Positions 1 to 11,080 of a stretch of 64,000 nt of DNA are shown one piece after another (within the stretch, counting starts at the first letter, position 1; each line of letters opens with the position of its first letter). The stretch is from NCBI RefSeq assembly GCF_932294415.1, contig NC_065543.1, forward strand, positions 1,996,976 through 2,060,975, written 5' to 3'. A program made the position numbers and the translations under genes. This stretch comes from Quercus robur. Taxonomy: Eukaryota > Streptophyta > Magnoliopsida > Fagales > Fagaceae. The notes beneath the pieces are model-generated. The model was not told where the DNA came from, did not search any database, and saw only the letters and a program-made list of their open reading frames with translations.

Positions 1-2913
1 GCAATAGGCACCATCCCTACTAATATATTTAAATTCCTCCTGTCTCTAACATTCCTTGATCTCTCCTCCAACAACTTTACCGGCGAAATCCCCGAACAGC
101 ATAATGAATTGCATTTCCCTAAATTCCCTTCTACTTGACAACAACTAGCTAACGGGACTTATTCCTCTAGAAATTGACCAATTTCGGATACTCCACGTGT
201 TTAGTGTTGCTAACATTCACTTGTTAGGGCTAGTGCCTATATTTTCTTAGCTTACATTTCCTGCAGAAAGCTTTGCAAATAATAGAGGACTTTGCGAGGC
301 ACCATTGGAACCTTGCATGCCTTCTCCTAAGAAGTTTACTGTTCTATTCAAAGAAGGGATTTGTGGTAGGCTAGATTGTTGCTATGATCTTGTTGGTAGT
401 TGTAATGTCACATAATATGCTACGATTGCTTATGAAGAAGGAAACAACCAAGAAGAAGAAGAAAATAATGAAAGTAGAGATTGGAGGAACTCGATGGTGT
501 TTCATTGATGAAAGAAGCAAGAGTATGATGGTAATCTCTTAGAGCCTGTTTTGTTTCTATTTTCATGTTTTTGTTTTCCAATACATGATTGCAAAAGACT
601 ACTTGCAAAAGATAAAACAACATAAATATTTGTCTCTTAAGAAAAGATATTACTTGTTGGGTAGACTCATTGAGTGGTTAATACAACATATAAAGACATA
701 CTTAACTCTGTTTGTTTGTTTATACTCCATAAAACAGATTATTTAAAAAAACACAACAATATGATTTGACTCAAGAAAACCAATAAAACTAATAGTTTCA
801 AGGTAAAAACTTGGAGATGATTTGACTTAACCATCCTCAAGGTAAAACAAATCCACTATAGAGAATTGAAGTTTTTACAATTAGATTTATCCCTAAATCT
901 ATTGCTATCTCCAATAGTAACATATTGACACGATCACATGTAAGTTCTGAATCCACAAACTCTTTCTCTCTTGGATTTGCGCACCCACATTTGTGACTTT
1001 GAGATCCCACTCAAAGGTTTCAAATCACAACTTGTTGATCTTTGCAGCAACTAGATTCCTCCAGCAGTTGATTGTAGATCTCGTTTTGGTAGATGCTTGT
1101 ACAATTAGAAGGTACAAAACCTCTCAGATCTCACAAGAGTTACTCACAAGTCTTCCAAGAGTCTTCAAAATGTAGCTAGGGTTTTCCTTTTATACATAGG
1201 ACTGTTGGACTGAAACCTTAAACATTTTTGCGGGCTTGGGCCTGTTTAAAAATCTACAGAAATTCTTTTTCTCCGATTTTCGATTGATCGAACTTCACCA
1301 TTCAATCGGTTGAGCTTCATAGAAAGTTAATATTTTTTCTTGCAACCTGTACATTCTTAAGTCTTGACCTAAACTACTTTAAGCAATGTCTAACACCTAT
1401 CCTAGACATGTTTTTGTTCTCGGTTTGCCAACACATACAAATTGAAATTCTAAACATTTAATCCTAAATCTTTAAAACCTAACAAACTCAAAACTCAAAA
1501 GGACTCCTCATTCTTCTCATAATTTTTAAATTAATGTGAGACTTCACTCACACATGTATACAACATAAGCATAGACCCCGCACATAATGGGATCCATTTG
1601 TATGTGAGAGGTGTATTGTATTCAACTGTTATACAATATACCACTTCCATGAAATAATTTCCAATGATCAAGATACTTTCTCCTTAATTTGTCATGAGCA
1701 GGCACTTCATACAACCACTTAAAAGAAACATCTATGTTAAATTTTGCTATTATTATGATTAGTACTAATGCAAAATGACAAATGATTTTGATCCATAGAT
1801 TTCTCAGATGTAGAGAATGGTTACTAAAATGAGCTTTACAAAAATTAGTGAGGTGACTGGCAATTTCAACACAAACATTGTCATTGGATTGGGAAAGATT
1901 GGGATGATGTACAAGGCAGTGCTTCCAAATTGCTGGCCTCTTGCAGTTAAGAGGTTACATAATTGTCAATCTTATGAGAAACAATTTCTATCTAAGCTAT
2001 CAGCTCTGGGTATATTGAGACACAATAACCTAGTTCTCCTCTTGGGATACTGTAGCGAATAGAATGAGAAACTTCTAGTGTACAAATATATAATGCATGG
2101 AAATCTTTATGATTGGCTAATTGTAGGAGAAGGAGAGCACAAGGATAAGATCTTGGAATGGCCTTTGAGGGCTAAAATTGCGACTAGAGTAGCAAGAGGT
2201 CTATCATGGCCTCACCATAAGTACGATTTCCAAGTTTTCCATTTGAACTTGGGTTCAAAATCTATATTGTTAGATAAGAATTTTGAGCCCAAGATATCAA
2301 ATTTTGGTGGGCAAAAATATCAAGTTTTGGAGGGGTAATGTTCACGAATTCAAATGTCATTGACACAAGCAATAGCTCTTTTGTAGACAATGGGGTATGG
2401 GAGTTGGGTTTTGTTAAAAAGGATGTCTATGACTTTGGAATTCTGCTTCTTGAGCTAATTACATGGAAGGAACCTATTAAAATTAACAGTTTTTCATACT
2501 GTTTTAATGGGAGTTTATTTGATTGGATAACTCACCTTTTGAGCAATTCATCTGATAATTACGGTGTTATTGATAATTTTTTGATTGACAGAGGATTTGA
2601 TGGAGAAATCATTGAATTACTTAGAATTGCATGTACCTGCCTTAACCCCTTCCCTAGTCAAAGGCCAACAATGCTTGAATTGTACAATACAATAAGTACT
2701 TTTGGGGAAAGCGATGGCATCATAAATGACTCTGAGATATTGATGCAACCTGAAATTACTATTGCAAGTAGCTCAATTGAAATCAATACAATAAGTACTT
2801 TTGGGGAGAGATATGACATCACAAATGACTCTGAGATATTGATGTAATCAGAAATTACTATTGCAAGTAGCTCAAATGAAATCGTTGAGGTAGAAATTGC
2901 ACAGAACCATTGA
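1..2913 (+). pseudogene. Locus A: BIR-type LRR receptor-like kinase pseudogene, 5' end outside window
   Basis: This is the tail of a two-exon LRR receptor-like kinase. Exon 1 (1-530) holds the last LRRs (a LDLSSNNFTGEIP motif is readable at about 58-90), the membrane-proximal Lys-rich stretch and a splice donor GTAATCTCTT at 531. The intron (531-1798) carries a decayed LTR. Exon 2 (1799-2913) follows ATCCATAG and encodes a kinase-like domain very close to locus D. Compared with D it is dead: exon 1 is out of frame in places, and exon 2 has in-frame stops at 1811 and 2060 (both CAG to TAG), a frameshift near 2330 and a stop at 2845 (CAA to TAA). The 33-codon tail duplication starting at 2691 and 2790 is present. 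The start codon lies outside the window. Relationship to D is certain by eye; any expression is unknown. Confidence 0.88.
735..1492 (+). mobile_element. Decayed solo-LTR relic in the intron of locus A
   Basis: This stretch aligns with the roughly 850-bp LTR family seen whole at 50321-51177 and 53228-54076. Shared landmarks are the TCCTCAAGGTAAA segment near 837-848, the CACTCAAAGGTTTCAAATC segment near 1009-1028 and the end near ...AACCTAACAAA. The left end is not recognisable and many positions have changed, so it is much older than the other copies. It is a fossil fragment only. Confidence 0.65.
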
Positions 2914-4271
2914 AGCATGGCATAAAAAGTGTAGCTTTCACATTTCGAAATATATGTAACATATTTGCTGTCCCAAACGTTATTTGGGTTACGTTTTCTT
3001 AATGGAATCTTTTTCCGCCCTTCACTGTCTTTTTGTTATCTTTATCCCCTGAAATTAGAATATATATATATATAAAAAAAAAAAAAAGATTCTAGATGTT
3101 TTGGAACCACTGCAAGTAGACTATTGTGATTGGTTCTTCCATTGAATTTTCTATGCATGCAATTGGATACTGGAGTGCTTTTTCTTTGAAGGAATTCTTC
3201 ATTGGTTTTCCATTTGCCAAAACGTTGTTGTGCTTGGTTTTTGTTTACTGCTTTGTGCACTGGGTACAACTTAAAAAGGGAAAAAAAAAATTATCTTCTT
3301 GTGTATGGAATTCCTAATAAATTTGTGTGATCTATCAATAAATCCGCTATATTATTATTTGAGGTGAAAATAGAATTTTCCATTTGGTATTAAATAAGAT
3401 TTTTTTCAACATTATAAATCACAAAAAGGATTTGAACATAAAGCCCCTTTTCAATAAACTTAACTCTGCCTACGAAGTTCTGTTGATTAAAAACGATAAA
3501 TACGAATAGGAACAATAGAAAACAATTGCACAAAACCAACAGTCCTTTCAGCGTCAATTTGACAGCATTGTTTATTGACTTCGCGTTCCATGCCCTGGAG
3601 TCTCAACTAGCGTTCTTCACGGTGCAATGACTTGGAAAATTAGACTCAGCAACCACTTTTGGAAAATTACTTACCTAGTAGTTTAAAGTTTAGACTTGGC
3701 TTCAATTTTTATATATTCTTTGAAGCTCCAAGAATTAATGAAAATGATCTATTTTCCAATCCGAAATTTCCTGGAAAGGATTATTTTAGACCATAATACA
3801 TATGCTCTTGGCCTTTTTTTTTCAGTTTTTAATGCCAAACAGCCCAAGGCAGGGTGTATCTAATGGACTGCTTTTCTGGGTCGAAAGCCTTGAGTGAGAC
3901 CTTCTGAATTCAGCTCACTCTTCCTTATTTTAGCCCGAAGTACCCAAAAAAAAAAAAAAAAAAAAAAGCCCAAAAAGCTTTGCATTTGCACATGATTTGG
4001 TGATTTCTTCAATGACCAGTACGAACAGTACTACTCCATCATCCACAGTTTTTCAAAAACAACTCCACCGACACCGTCCAATATAATCTCATAGACTCGT
4101 ATCTTCTTTGTTCCCAATTCCCATCAAACCAACCAAAGTAAACCGGGTCCATCTGAACAACTAAGTTAGACTGATATCTTCCCCTTTTTCCTTTGCGCTT
4201 TTGAAAATCGAGCATAACGAAATGATTTTTCTTGTTGGATTTGAGATTTATTTCTTTTCAACTATAAAATA

Positions 4272-4654
4272 TAGGACAAAGATCTCTTATAACTTTATTT
4301 AATATTTTCATATTAGATGTGAATCTTGTAACTATAAAATATATGACAATGATTGGTTATAACTCCATTTAATAATTTTTTTAATAGACATGAATTTTAA
4401 CAAATTCACAAATCAAAAATTAATAGCTATGATATCAATCAAATATTTAAATCTTAAGATTTTACAATTTAAAATTATGTATAAAAATAAGTTTATAAAC
4501 TAAATAGTAAATAAAATCCAATTGACATGTGTGTTAAAAATATAAAGAAAATACAATTTAATAGTTAGATTTTTAAAATATGTAGTTGTGTTAATATTTT
4601 AGTGAGAATTATAGTCAATGACTACAAACTAGTTTATAACTAACCTTTGTCCTA
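4272..4654. mobile_element. MITE with TAGGACAAAG termini, copy 1
   Basis: The left end TAGGACAAAG and the right end CTTTGTCCTA are inverted copies, extended by GTTATAAACT-like subterminal sequence. The same element sits at the orthologous place in the duplicated flank at 37509-37899, so it was inserted before the array duplicated. A weaker relative lies at about 5815-6205. It has no coding capacity. The superfamily is uncertain. Confidence 0.6.
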
Positions 4655-4917
4655 GAATATAAGTTTAGGTTGATGTCCAATTCTAAAATCCAAACTTTAC
4701 ATTCAAAATTAAACTGGAGTCTTAAAAGGCTAACCATAAACAGCAGCTTGGCCTAAAACACGACTGCTCTACAGAAAAACAGAACAAACCTAGACGTAGT
4801 TGTTTTCACTTTTTAGGATTGTGCCCAACATTGACTTAGTAATTGACTATTTGTAAGAAGAAAATGTCCTTTCAGCCTTTTAGGTATTCTAATGAATAAT
4901 AATTTTATTATTATAGA

Positions 4918-5063
4918 ATTTAACATTTGACGTTCGCTTTTGATAATTGTACTTTTTATTATCAGACCAAGATATCAATCAGTTTTTTGTATAGGCAAGA
5001 ATTGAATCCCAGATTTCTTATTCAACCATGAGGAACTTTACCAATTATGCTAACTAAAACCCA
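4918..5063 (-). mobile_element. tRNA-derived SINE, old antisense copy
   Basis: Read on the minus strand, this has a tRNA-like head: an A-box-like segment (TAGCATAATTGGTAAAG) and a B-box-like GGGATTCAAT, followed by a body ending in sequence like GAACGTCAAA. The same family is at 30743-30907 (sharp target duplications), 31217-31370 and 43226-43365. Here no target duplication can be read, and it shares its position with the duplicated flanks, so it predates the array expansion. Confidence 0.6.
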
Positions 5064-5195
5064 CCAAACGAGTAATAATTGATGTCTAGATTGACTCTTT
5101 GTTAGAAAAAATAAAAAGCTGGGGTAACAAAAACAAAAAAAGGTTGTAGCTTTTTCATGGCCAAAAGAAAACGAAAACAGGCATGTTCTCGGAAA

Positions 5196-5235
5196 ATGCA
5201 AGGAACCACCCTTTTCTTGTTCTTATTTTATACCC
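5196..5235 (+). promoter_or_regulatory. Conserved promoter-like block with TATA, locus B side
   Basis: The block is ATGCAAGGAACCACCC followed by CTTATTTTATACCC. It is conserved at 15594-15626 (upstream of E), 31515-31552 (C) and 43512-43548 (D). In E it lies about 165 bases upstream of the likely start codon, which suits a core promoter. Here it no longer leads to an intact exon 1. Confidence 0.45.
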
Positions 5236-5564
5236 AAGATTAACATACTGAATATTTTGCTAAATTAATATTTCAATAAAAAATAATAATTTAGGGTTTC
5301 AATTGTGCTGGATCTTTATTGATTTAATATTTTGGGCCATTCTTGAACATGGAAAAAAGCAAAACATACACATGTTTTTCTTTTTAAAAATTTAGTTATC
5401 ATTTTACATTCTTAGCAAATTAAAAAAAAAAAATTTGGGGCCTTTTCTTACTTTAATAGAGGCCTTAAAATCTTCATAAAAAAATTGGGACAAATTGGGG
5501 GCCTAAGTTGCCTAGGGTTTAAGCTAGCACTGCCCAAACCTGATATGATTCGTAACCTAATAAA

Positions 5565-6460
5565 CCTTACTTGAATCCAACCTGACCTGACTTGTTTCTA
5601 GGTCTACTTCACATATTTGCTTGCACTAGCGGCTCCACGTTAGAGCCCAGTTGGTCACAAGATCATCTTGACCTAGGAAAAAAAATCATTATTATATATA
5701 AAATTTAAAAATTTAATGATTTTTTTACCCTTAAAAAAATGTGTGACCACCCTAAATTTTTTTAAGCTCAATATAATTAAACTTTTGACAAAATTTAGCA
5801 ACAAATTAACTTAGTTGTAGATTAAGGCTACAACTCCACTCGATTATTATTATTTTTTTTTTTATTGGATATGAATTTTGACAAATCCACAATTAGATTA
5901 CATTTTTTTTCTTATATCCTCCATACTTGCAAAACTTCAAGAAGATCAAAGATCAAAGATCAATAGTTTATATTATCAATCAAATGTTTAAATTTCGAGT
6001 TTTTGTAATCTAAAATTATACGCAAAAAATAAATTTATGGATTAAATAGTAAATAACATTAGATTGATATGAAATTTGACATGCGTTTTAAGAACATACA
6101 ATTCAATGGTTAGATTTTCAAAATATGTAGTTATGTTAATTTGTTTAGTGAATGTTGTAGTCTTAGGCTATAACTAATTTTGTAGTCAAATTTTGTCCTC
6201 AAACTTTGTTCCTCTTAACAATATATTGAGCCCTTACAAACAAAAAGAAAAATTGAAGAAAAATTTTATTTAACTAAAATTTTGAAAAATATGTAGCTTG
6301 CAATATTGATAATGAGATTATCATGCAATGATTTCAAAATATTAAATAAAAATAAAAATCGTAGAAGAAAATTGTAAGGTTTCATGTATTTGGTTTTTTT
6401 TTTTTCCCCCCTTTTATTTTTTGTTGTTCTCAATATATAAATTTATCTTTTTATTAGATT
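5565..6460. other. Non-coding AT-rich stretch with old repeat pieces
   Basis: No gene is seen. Up to about 5625 it follows the duplicated promoter-side flank, then diverges from the C and D copies at GCACTAGCGGCTCC. About 5815-6205 resembles the TAGGACAAAG MITE family, much decayed. The rest is AT-rich without recognisable signals. Confidence 0.4.
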
Positions 6461-6721
6461 TTGTTTAATTTAAGTTTCTTTGTGAACACTCTAAAAAAAG
6501 TTCCTGGAGCCGCCGCTGTTTTACTATTCTATGCAAAGAAGGATTTGTGGTAGGCTGGATTAACACTATGTTCACGGTGGTGGTAGTTATGTTTCGTAAT
6601 ACGCCAATATTGCCTGTGAAGAAGGCAGTAACCAAGAAGAACAAGAAATTAATGAAAGCAGGAACCCGATGGAGTTCCACTAATGAAATAAACATGAACA
6701 TGATGGTAATCTCTTAGAGCC

Positions 6722-7640
6722 AATTATTTCTTTGAAGTAAAATTTCAAAATGCTTTAAAATATTACTAAAGCAAAAATTATCTCATGACACGTGAACAGA
6801 ACTAAAAATACATTACAAATGTGTTCGATTTAAATTTAATATTTTATATATACTACTTTTTTATAGGTTTTAATATAAAACTGTTAATAACTTATGACAT
6901 ATTTAATTTTTTATGAAAGAAATGAGTATATAAATTTATGATGTTATAACCTGTAAAAAAATTGAATTAACAATTTTTCTATAAATTTTAGTTAGTTTCC
7001 TCACAAAATATAAAAATTTTGCTCACCTTTTTCAAGTAAAATAGCAAAAGAATTGTTAACTACGTATGAACGTGTATGTGTGTGTCGTATATATTGGTAT
7101 ATACGAGATATGTAATATATAATATTTGAAAGTGGAGAGAATTCAATTAAAGATTTTATGTGAATCCTTAAAGAGCCGTTGTAGTGAAGGTCTCGAACAT
7201 TCAAAGCTTTAGTCAACCGGTCCAATCCTTTGTGGATTAGTATTCAAAGAAGATATTATTAGTGGATTACTGCCTGATTGCAAGTCGATCGGTTGAGTTT
7301 ATGAATTCGACCGGTCGAAGTGTGTTCTCATTTAGTTGAGATGTGAGAAAAATAGTTTTTGCAGACTTTTAATGTAACGGTTCTGAAATGTTTCAAATGG
7401 AAACTAAAGTTCTAGGAATTTGTTTTCGAAATTAAAACCAACCAAGGTATTTCTCCAAAGTTGCCTATTGAAGGGCTATTCACCATTGTCAATAAATAGT
7501 GATCTATATTCATTTTAAGAGTGAACTTCTCTCTTCCCTTAGAAATACAAGAAATTCTGTGAGTATTCTTCAAAATTGTTATTTGTAAAACTCAATATAC
7601 TTGGTTGTATTCTTGGACAAATTTGCAGTAACCCGTTAGC
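6722..7640 (+). repeat. Intron segment duplicated at 16963-17650
   Basis: The segment from ATTTCTTTGAAGTAAAATTT onward matches the intron of gene E almost base for base, including a (TG)n stretch near 7074-7085 and the GACCGGTCGAAG segment near 7309. It is non-coding. In E this part has a short tandem duplication of a TAGTGGATTAGTATTC unit (17460-17530) that is single here. Confidence 0.8.
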
Positions 7641-7939
7641 AACACTTTTGGGGGGAAAAATATTGTCTAAGGAAAGCATTTCCATTGTGCCCCCAAATCA
7701 ACAAATTTTATGTTTGATCTCTAAGTTACTATGATCCCTCCATTGTTCATATTCAAATTTGACAACAGTGTGTATATCAATTTGTGATATCGGTTTATAC
7801 ATATCATTTTGGTGCTAAAGTCAGTCTCCCAAGGGAAGATTTTTGTCTCTATCCCAGTTGGAACTTAGAACTTTCCTTGCATTTGCATGATCATTACTTT
7901 TTTGACGTTGATCTTTCCTAGATGTTGATTTTCTCTTAA

Positions 7940-8628
7940 GGGTGCGTTTGAATCGACTTCAAACGCATTCCGGAAATGATTTTCCGGAAAATAGGTGTGT
8001 TTGGATGGTCCGGAAAATTCTATTTTCCGGAAATTGAAATCCGTTGACCGAAAAAATTAGCCTTTGACCACGGAAATCAATTACCGGCTCTATTTTCACT
8101 TCAAAGGATTTCCGGAAAAGAGAGAGAGAGAGAGAGAGAGCGCGCGCGCGAGGGAGAAGACCAGTGGGCGGATCCAGACACAAGCCACAACCCAGATCGC
8201 GCGATCGCGATCTCGCCGGCAGATCGCGATCTCGCCGGCGCGATCTCGCGAAGGCGAGATCGCGATCAACGTCGCGATCTCGCGACGGCGCGATCTCGCG
8301 TTCGTGAGATCGCGCCGTTGATCGCGATCTCGCCTTCGCGAGATCGCGCCGGATCGAGATCGCGATCGACGGCACGATCTCGCGAAGTGTCGATCGCGAT
8401 CTCGCCTTCGCGAGATCGCGCCGGCGAGATCGCGATCGCGCGATCTGGGTTGTGGCTTGTGTCTGGATTTGTGTTTTCCTTTCTTCTTTTCCAAACACTA
8501 GAAAATGTTTTCCGGAAAATTTTTTGAAATGCAACCAAACACACAGAAATATTTTCCTTTTCCAGAAATTAGCATTTCCGGAAAATATGTATTTTCCGGA
8601 AAACGTTTTACGGCAACCAAACACAGCC
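7940..8628. mobile_element. PIF/Harbinger-like foldback MITE with CGATCG-rich core
   Basis: The ends are GGGTGCGTTTG and, inverted, GGCTGTGTTTGG, flanked by TAA on both sides (7937-7939 and 8629-8631). The duplicated intron of E lacks it (near 25307-25325), which gives an empty site. Inside the ends is a TTTTCCGGAAA-rich layer, then a perfect 48-base inverted repeat (8172-8219 with 8421-8468), then a core of GATCGCGATCTCGC-like units. All ORFs across it (Arg/Ser/Asp repeats) are by-products of the repeat. The 3-bp TAA duplication and G-rich ends suggest PIF/Harbinger; no transposase is present. Confidence 0.75.
8172..8468. repeat. Palindrome of GATCGCGATCTCG-type units
   Basis: The two 48-base outer arms are perfect inverted copies, and most of the interior is made of short self-complementary units (CGATCG, GATCGCGATC, GGCGAGATCGCG). 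GC and CpG content are far above the AT-rich surroundings. As single-stranded DNA or RNA it would fold into one long hairpin. It is part of the MITE and not a gene. Confidence 0.85.
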
Positions 8629-8669
8629 TAAAACACACGAGTGACGGAAAAGATGGTCTTATATTTAGT

Positions 8670-8826
8670 TTGGTAATTATTGAGTACTTCCGAAGTACCA
8701 TAAATACGCACTCTCCTCTCTTACATAATTGTGAGTCCTACTAACTAAATTCGTGGTGGGACCTACAATTCATGTGAGAGAGAGAGTACGCATTTATGGT
8801 ACTTCCGGAGTATTCAATAATTTTCC
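8670..8826. mobile_element. hAT-like MITE
   Basis: The two ends are inverted copies of about 40 bases (GGTAATTATTGAGTACTTCC at left, GGAAAATTATTGAATACTCC inverted at right). The 8-bp TATTTAGT flanks it at 8662-8669 and 8827-8834. The intron of E is uninterrupted at the matching site (near 25354), so the insertion is later than the duplication. An 8-bp target duplication suits hAT. A relative is at about 36621-36742. Confidence 0.75.
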
Positions 8827-8834
8827 TATTTAGT

Positions 8835-9438
8835 GAAGTGTCATCGATGAGCTGAAGCGTCTTGCTGTGTTTATAATGTTCTAAGAACACTTTAAAAACA
8901 GAAATCAAAAAATATTCTTCCAAATGATTTTATTCTTTTTTCCAAAACCCAAAATACATTATTCACTTCAAATTTAGCTCATAAGCAATTTTATATTCAC
9001 TCCATAAAGTTTAAAGTGAATGCTTGTAAAATGTGAAAAATTTTAAATATTGCTTTTAGTCCTTACTAAACTTAAAGTCATTGTTTTTAGTGCTTTGTTG
9101 AGTGATGATGTGTCATTTTTTTAGTTTAATCATATTATCTAAGGGACTAGAAGTGATGACTTTAAACTTGGAGTACTAAAATTGCTCATGTTCATAATTT
9201 TAGAGACCAACAATGTATTTTTTAAGTTTTTTATTTTTTATTTATTTATAATGCCAATTTACAAAACAACAAACTAATTTAGAGTACAGTTCAAAAGAAG
9301 CCCAATTTCTCTCTCTCTCAATGTGTCAGTTGTAGGCAATCAATATTGCCACCTAAGAAACAATATAAATGCTGTTAAATAGTGTTGTAATTTATGATTA
9401 GCACTAACCTAGAATGACAAATGATTATTGATCCACAG
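8835..9438 (+). repeat. End of intron of locus B, duplicated at 25355-25951
   Basis: Non-coding sequence matching the last part of the E intron up to the acceptor TTGATCCACAG. Only small differences are visible, so the duplication that made B and E is recent compared with most of the array. Confidence 0.75.
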
Positions 9439-11080
9439 ATTTCTTTGTTGGGCAGAAAAGTTACTAGAGTGAGCTTTGCAAAACATAAAGAAGCAACAGG
9501 CAATTTCAACACACACAATTCCATTGGGTTGGGAAAGGTTGGGATAATGTACAAGGCAGTGCTTCCAAATGGTTATCCCCTTGCAATTAAGCGGCTATAT
9601 AAGTCTCAATCTTTTGGGAAACAATTCAAATCTGAGCTATTAACTCTGGCTAGATTGAGACACAATAACATAATTTCCCTCTTGGGTTACTATAGAGAAA
9701 GGAAAATGCTTCTAGTATACCGATATATATCGAATGGTAGCCTTTATGGCTGGCTACATGCTGGGAAAGACAAGAATAAGATCTTGGACTGGCCTTCAAG
9801 GATTAAAATTGCCGTTGGGATAGCAAGAGGCCTAGCATGTCTTCACCATAACTGTCATTTCTCAGTAGTCCATCTCAGCTTGAGTTCGAATGCTATCTTA
9901 CTTGATCAGAATTTTGAGGCCAAGATATCAAGTTTTGGAGAGGCAATAATATTGAAACCTGGAGGGCTAATGTTTGTGAACTCAAGTGATAACCACATGA
10001 GCATTAGAGTTTTTTATGGCAGTGGGGTTAGGGAGTTGGATTATTTCAAAAAAGATGTCTATGATTTTGGTATTCTGCTTCTTAAGCTAATTACAGGAAA
10101 GGCACCCATTCAAATAAATAATTATTCAAACCGTTTGGATGGGAGTTACGTTGATTGGATTACTTGTCTTTTGACTTGCCCTTCTTTAATGTGCCATTTC
10201 ATTGACAAGACATCTCTTAAGCCACAGATGCAAAGTGTTAGATCAAATTAGAGCCTAACCATAAGAACAAAGTGCAAATTATCAAAAAACGAAACTTCTA
10301 TGTCACCTCCAACAAAGGCCCTATGGACTAATTCAAATTGTAGATACCAAACAAGTCCAAGCAATGCTTGAACTTGTGCAAAGACTTAATCACCATGTCA
10401 CCACCAAAAGTAACATCATGATTCCTGCCTCTAAAAGAAGCAACCTTAATAGACTCCCACACATCATTGTCTACTTAGTCAAGCATACCCATAGTATGAA
10501 GAACTACTGTACCAAACTTGACCTTAGTTTGCTTCTTCAAAGCACAAGGCTTACAAACTTCAAATTTGTAGTTCTTGGCACTCTCAAACAAAGTATTATC
10601 ATTGGCATGCTCCAAAAATCTATTAATGTTTGAAGTAACCTCCCCAATTGTATCAGATATTGCAATTACTCCACCTACAACAGTACTCCCTTTAAGGAAA
10701 TACATGTTCCTTCTACATGGGGCCATCATCACTAGGTTGTAAAACCATTCCTTCTTCAGACATATATGAAAGGTGCAAGCTGAATCCAAAACCCCCTCAT
10801 TTGAATGGCAAACAAATGATGAACTAGTCAATGCAAAATCAAAATCCTTATTACTATCATGTGCGACATTTGCATTAGAATCCCTCTTGTCCTTATTCCG
10901 CAACAAAGGACAATCTTTCTTTCAATACCCTATTTTTTTGTGACAATAGGTTCACTCATCTTTCTCAAGTTTCTTATCATTAGACATGCTCTTAACAATC
11001 AAAGCCTCAGTCATCGTGTCCCTTTGAGCTTGCTTATCTTTCTTATGATACTCATTATTAGTCAAAGAATTTAACACATC

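Larger units (their letters stand above)
2940..5560. repeat. Duplicated intergenic flank, copy 1
   Basis: No gene is seen here. The stretch is the 3' flank of locus A running into the promoter side of locus B, and it is colinear with 35790-38195 plus 43226-43900, with 48230-49200 and with 55400-57150. Landmarks are CATATTTGCTGTCCCAAACG just after the stop codon, AATGACTTGGAAAATTAGAC near 3627, a poly-A run near 3946-3967, and the promoter-like block near 5196-5235. It contains an old MITE (4272-4654) and an old SINE (about 4918-5063). The copy at 36879-37003 has a SINE that this copy lacks. Confidence 0.8.
6480..10213 (+). pseudogene. Locus B: chimeric LRR receptor-like kinase pseudogene
   Basis: Only the last part of exon 1 survives (6480-6708: membrane and Lys-rich juxtamembrane region ending AACATGATG, then donor GTAATCTCTT). 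This matches the D-type exon 1, not E. From about 6722 onward the intron is a copy of the intron of E (16963-17640, then 25099-25950). Exon 2 begins at 9439 after ATCCACAG and is E-type (ISLLGRKVTRVSFAKHKEATGNF). It keeps the glycine-rich loop GLGKVG, Lys in PLAIKRL, HLS in place of HRD and SFG in place of DFG. It ends in foreign sequence near 10213, losing the C-lobe end and tail, where an old copia relic begins. The gene seems to be a fusion of two array members followed by truncation. It lacks the signal peptide and LRRs, so it is dead as a receptor. Confidence 0.8.

Noticed and set aside
993-1175. Small ORF in the intron of locus A
   Set aside because: It is within a decayed LTR and has no recognisable domain.
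8187-8445. Short repeated units that might suggest a CRISPR array
   Set aside because: Units are self-complementary, not evenly spaced by unique spacers, and lie within a plant MITE.
7959-8701. Overlapping ORFs on both strands coding for Arg/Ser/Asp-rich repeats, reminiscent of SR proteins
   Set aside because: They follow directly from the GATCGCGATCTCG palindrome being open in several frames on both strands; no domain, start context or codon bias.
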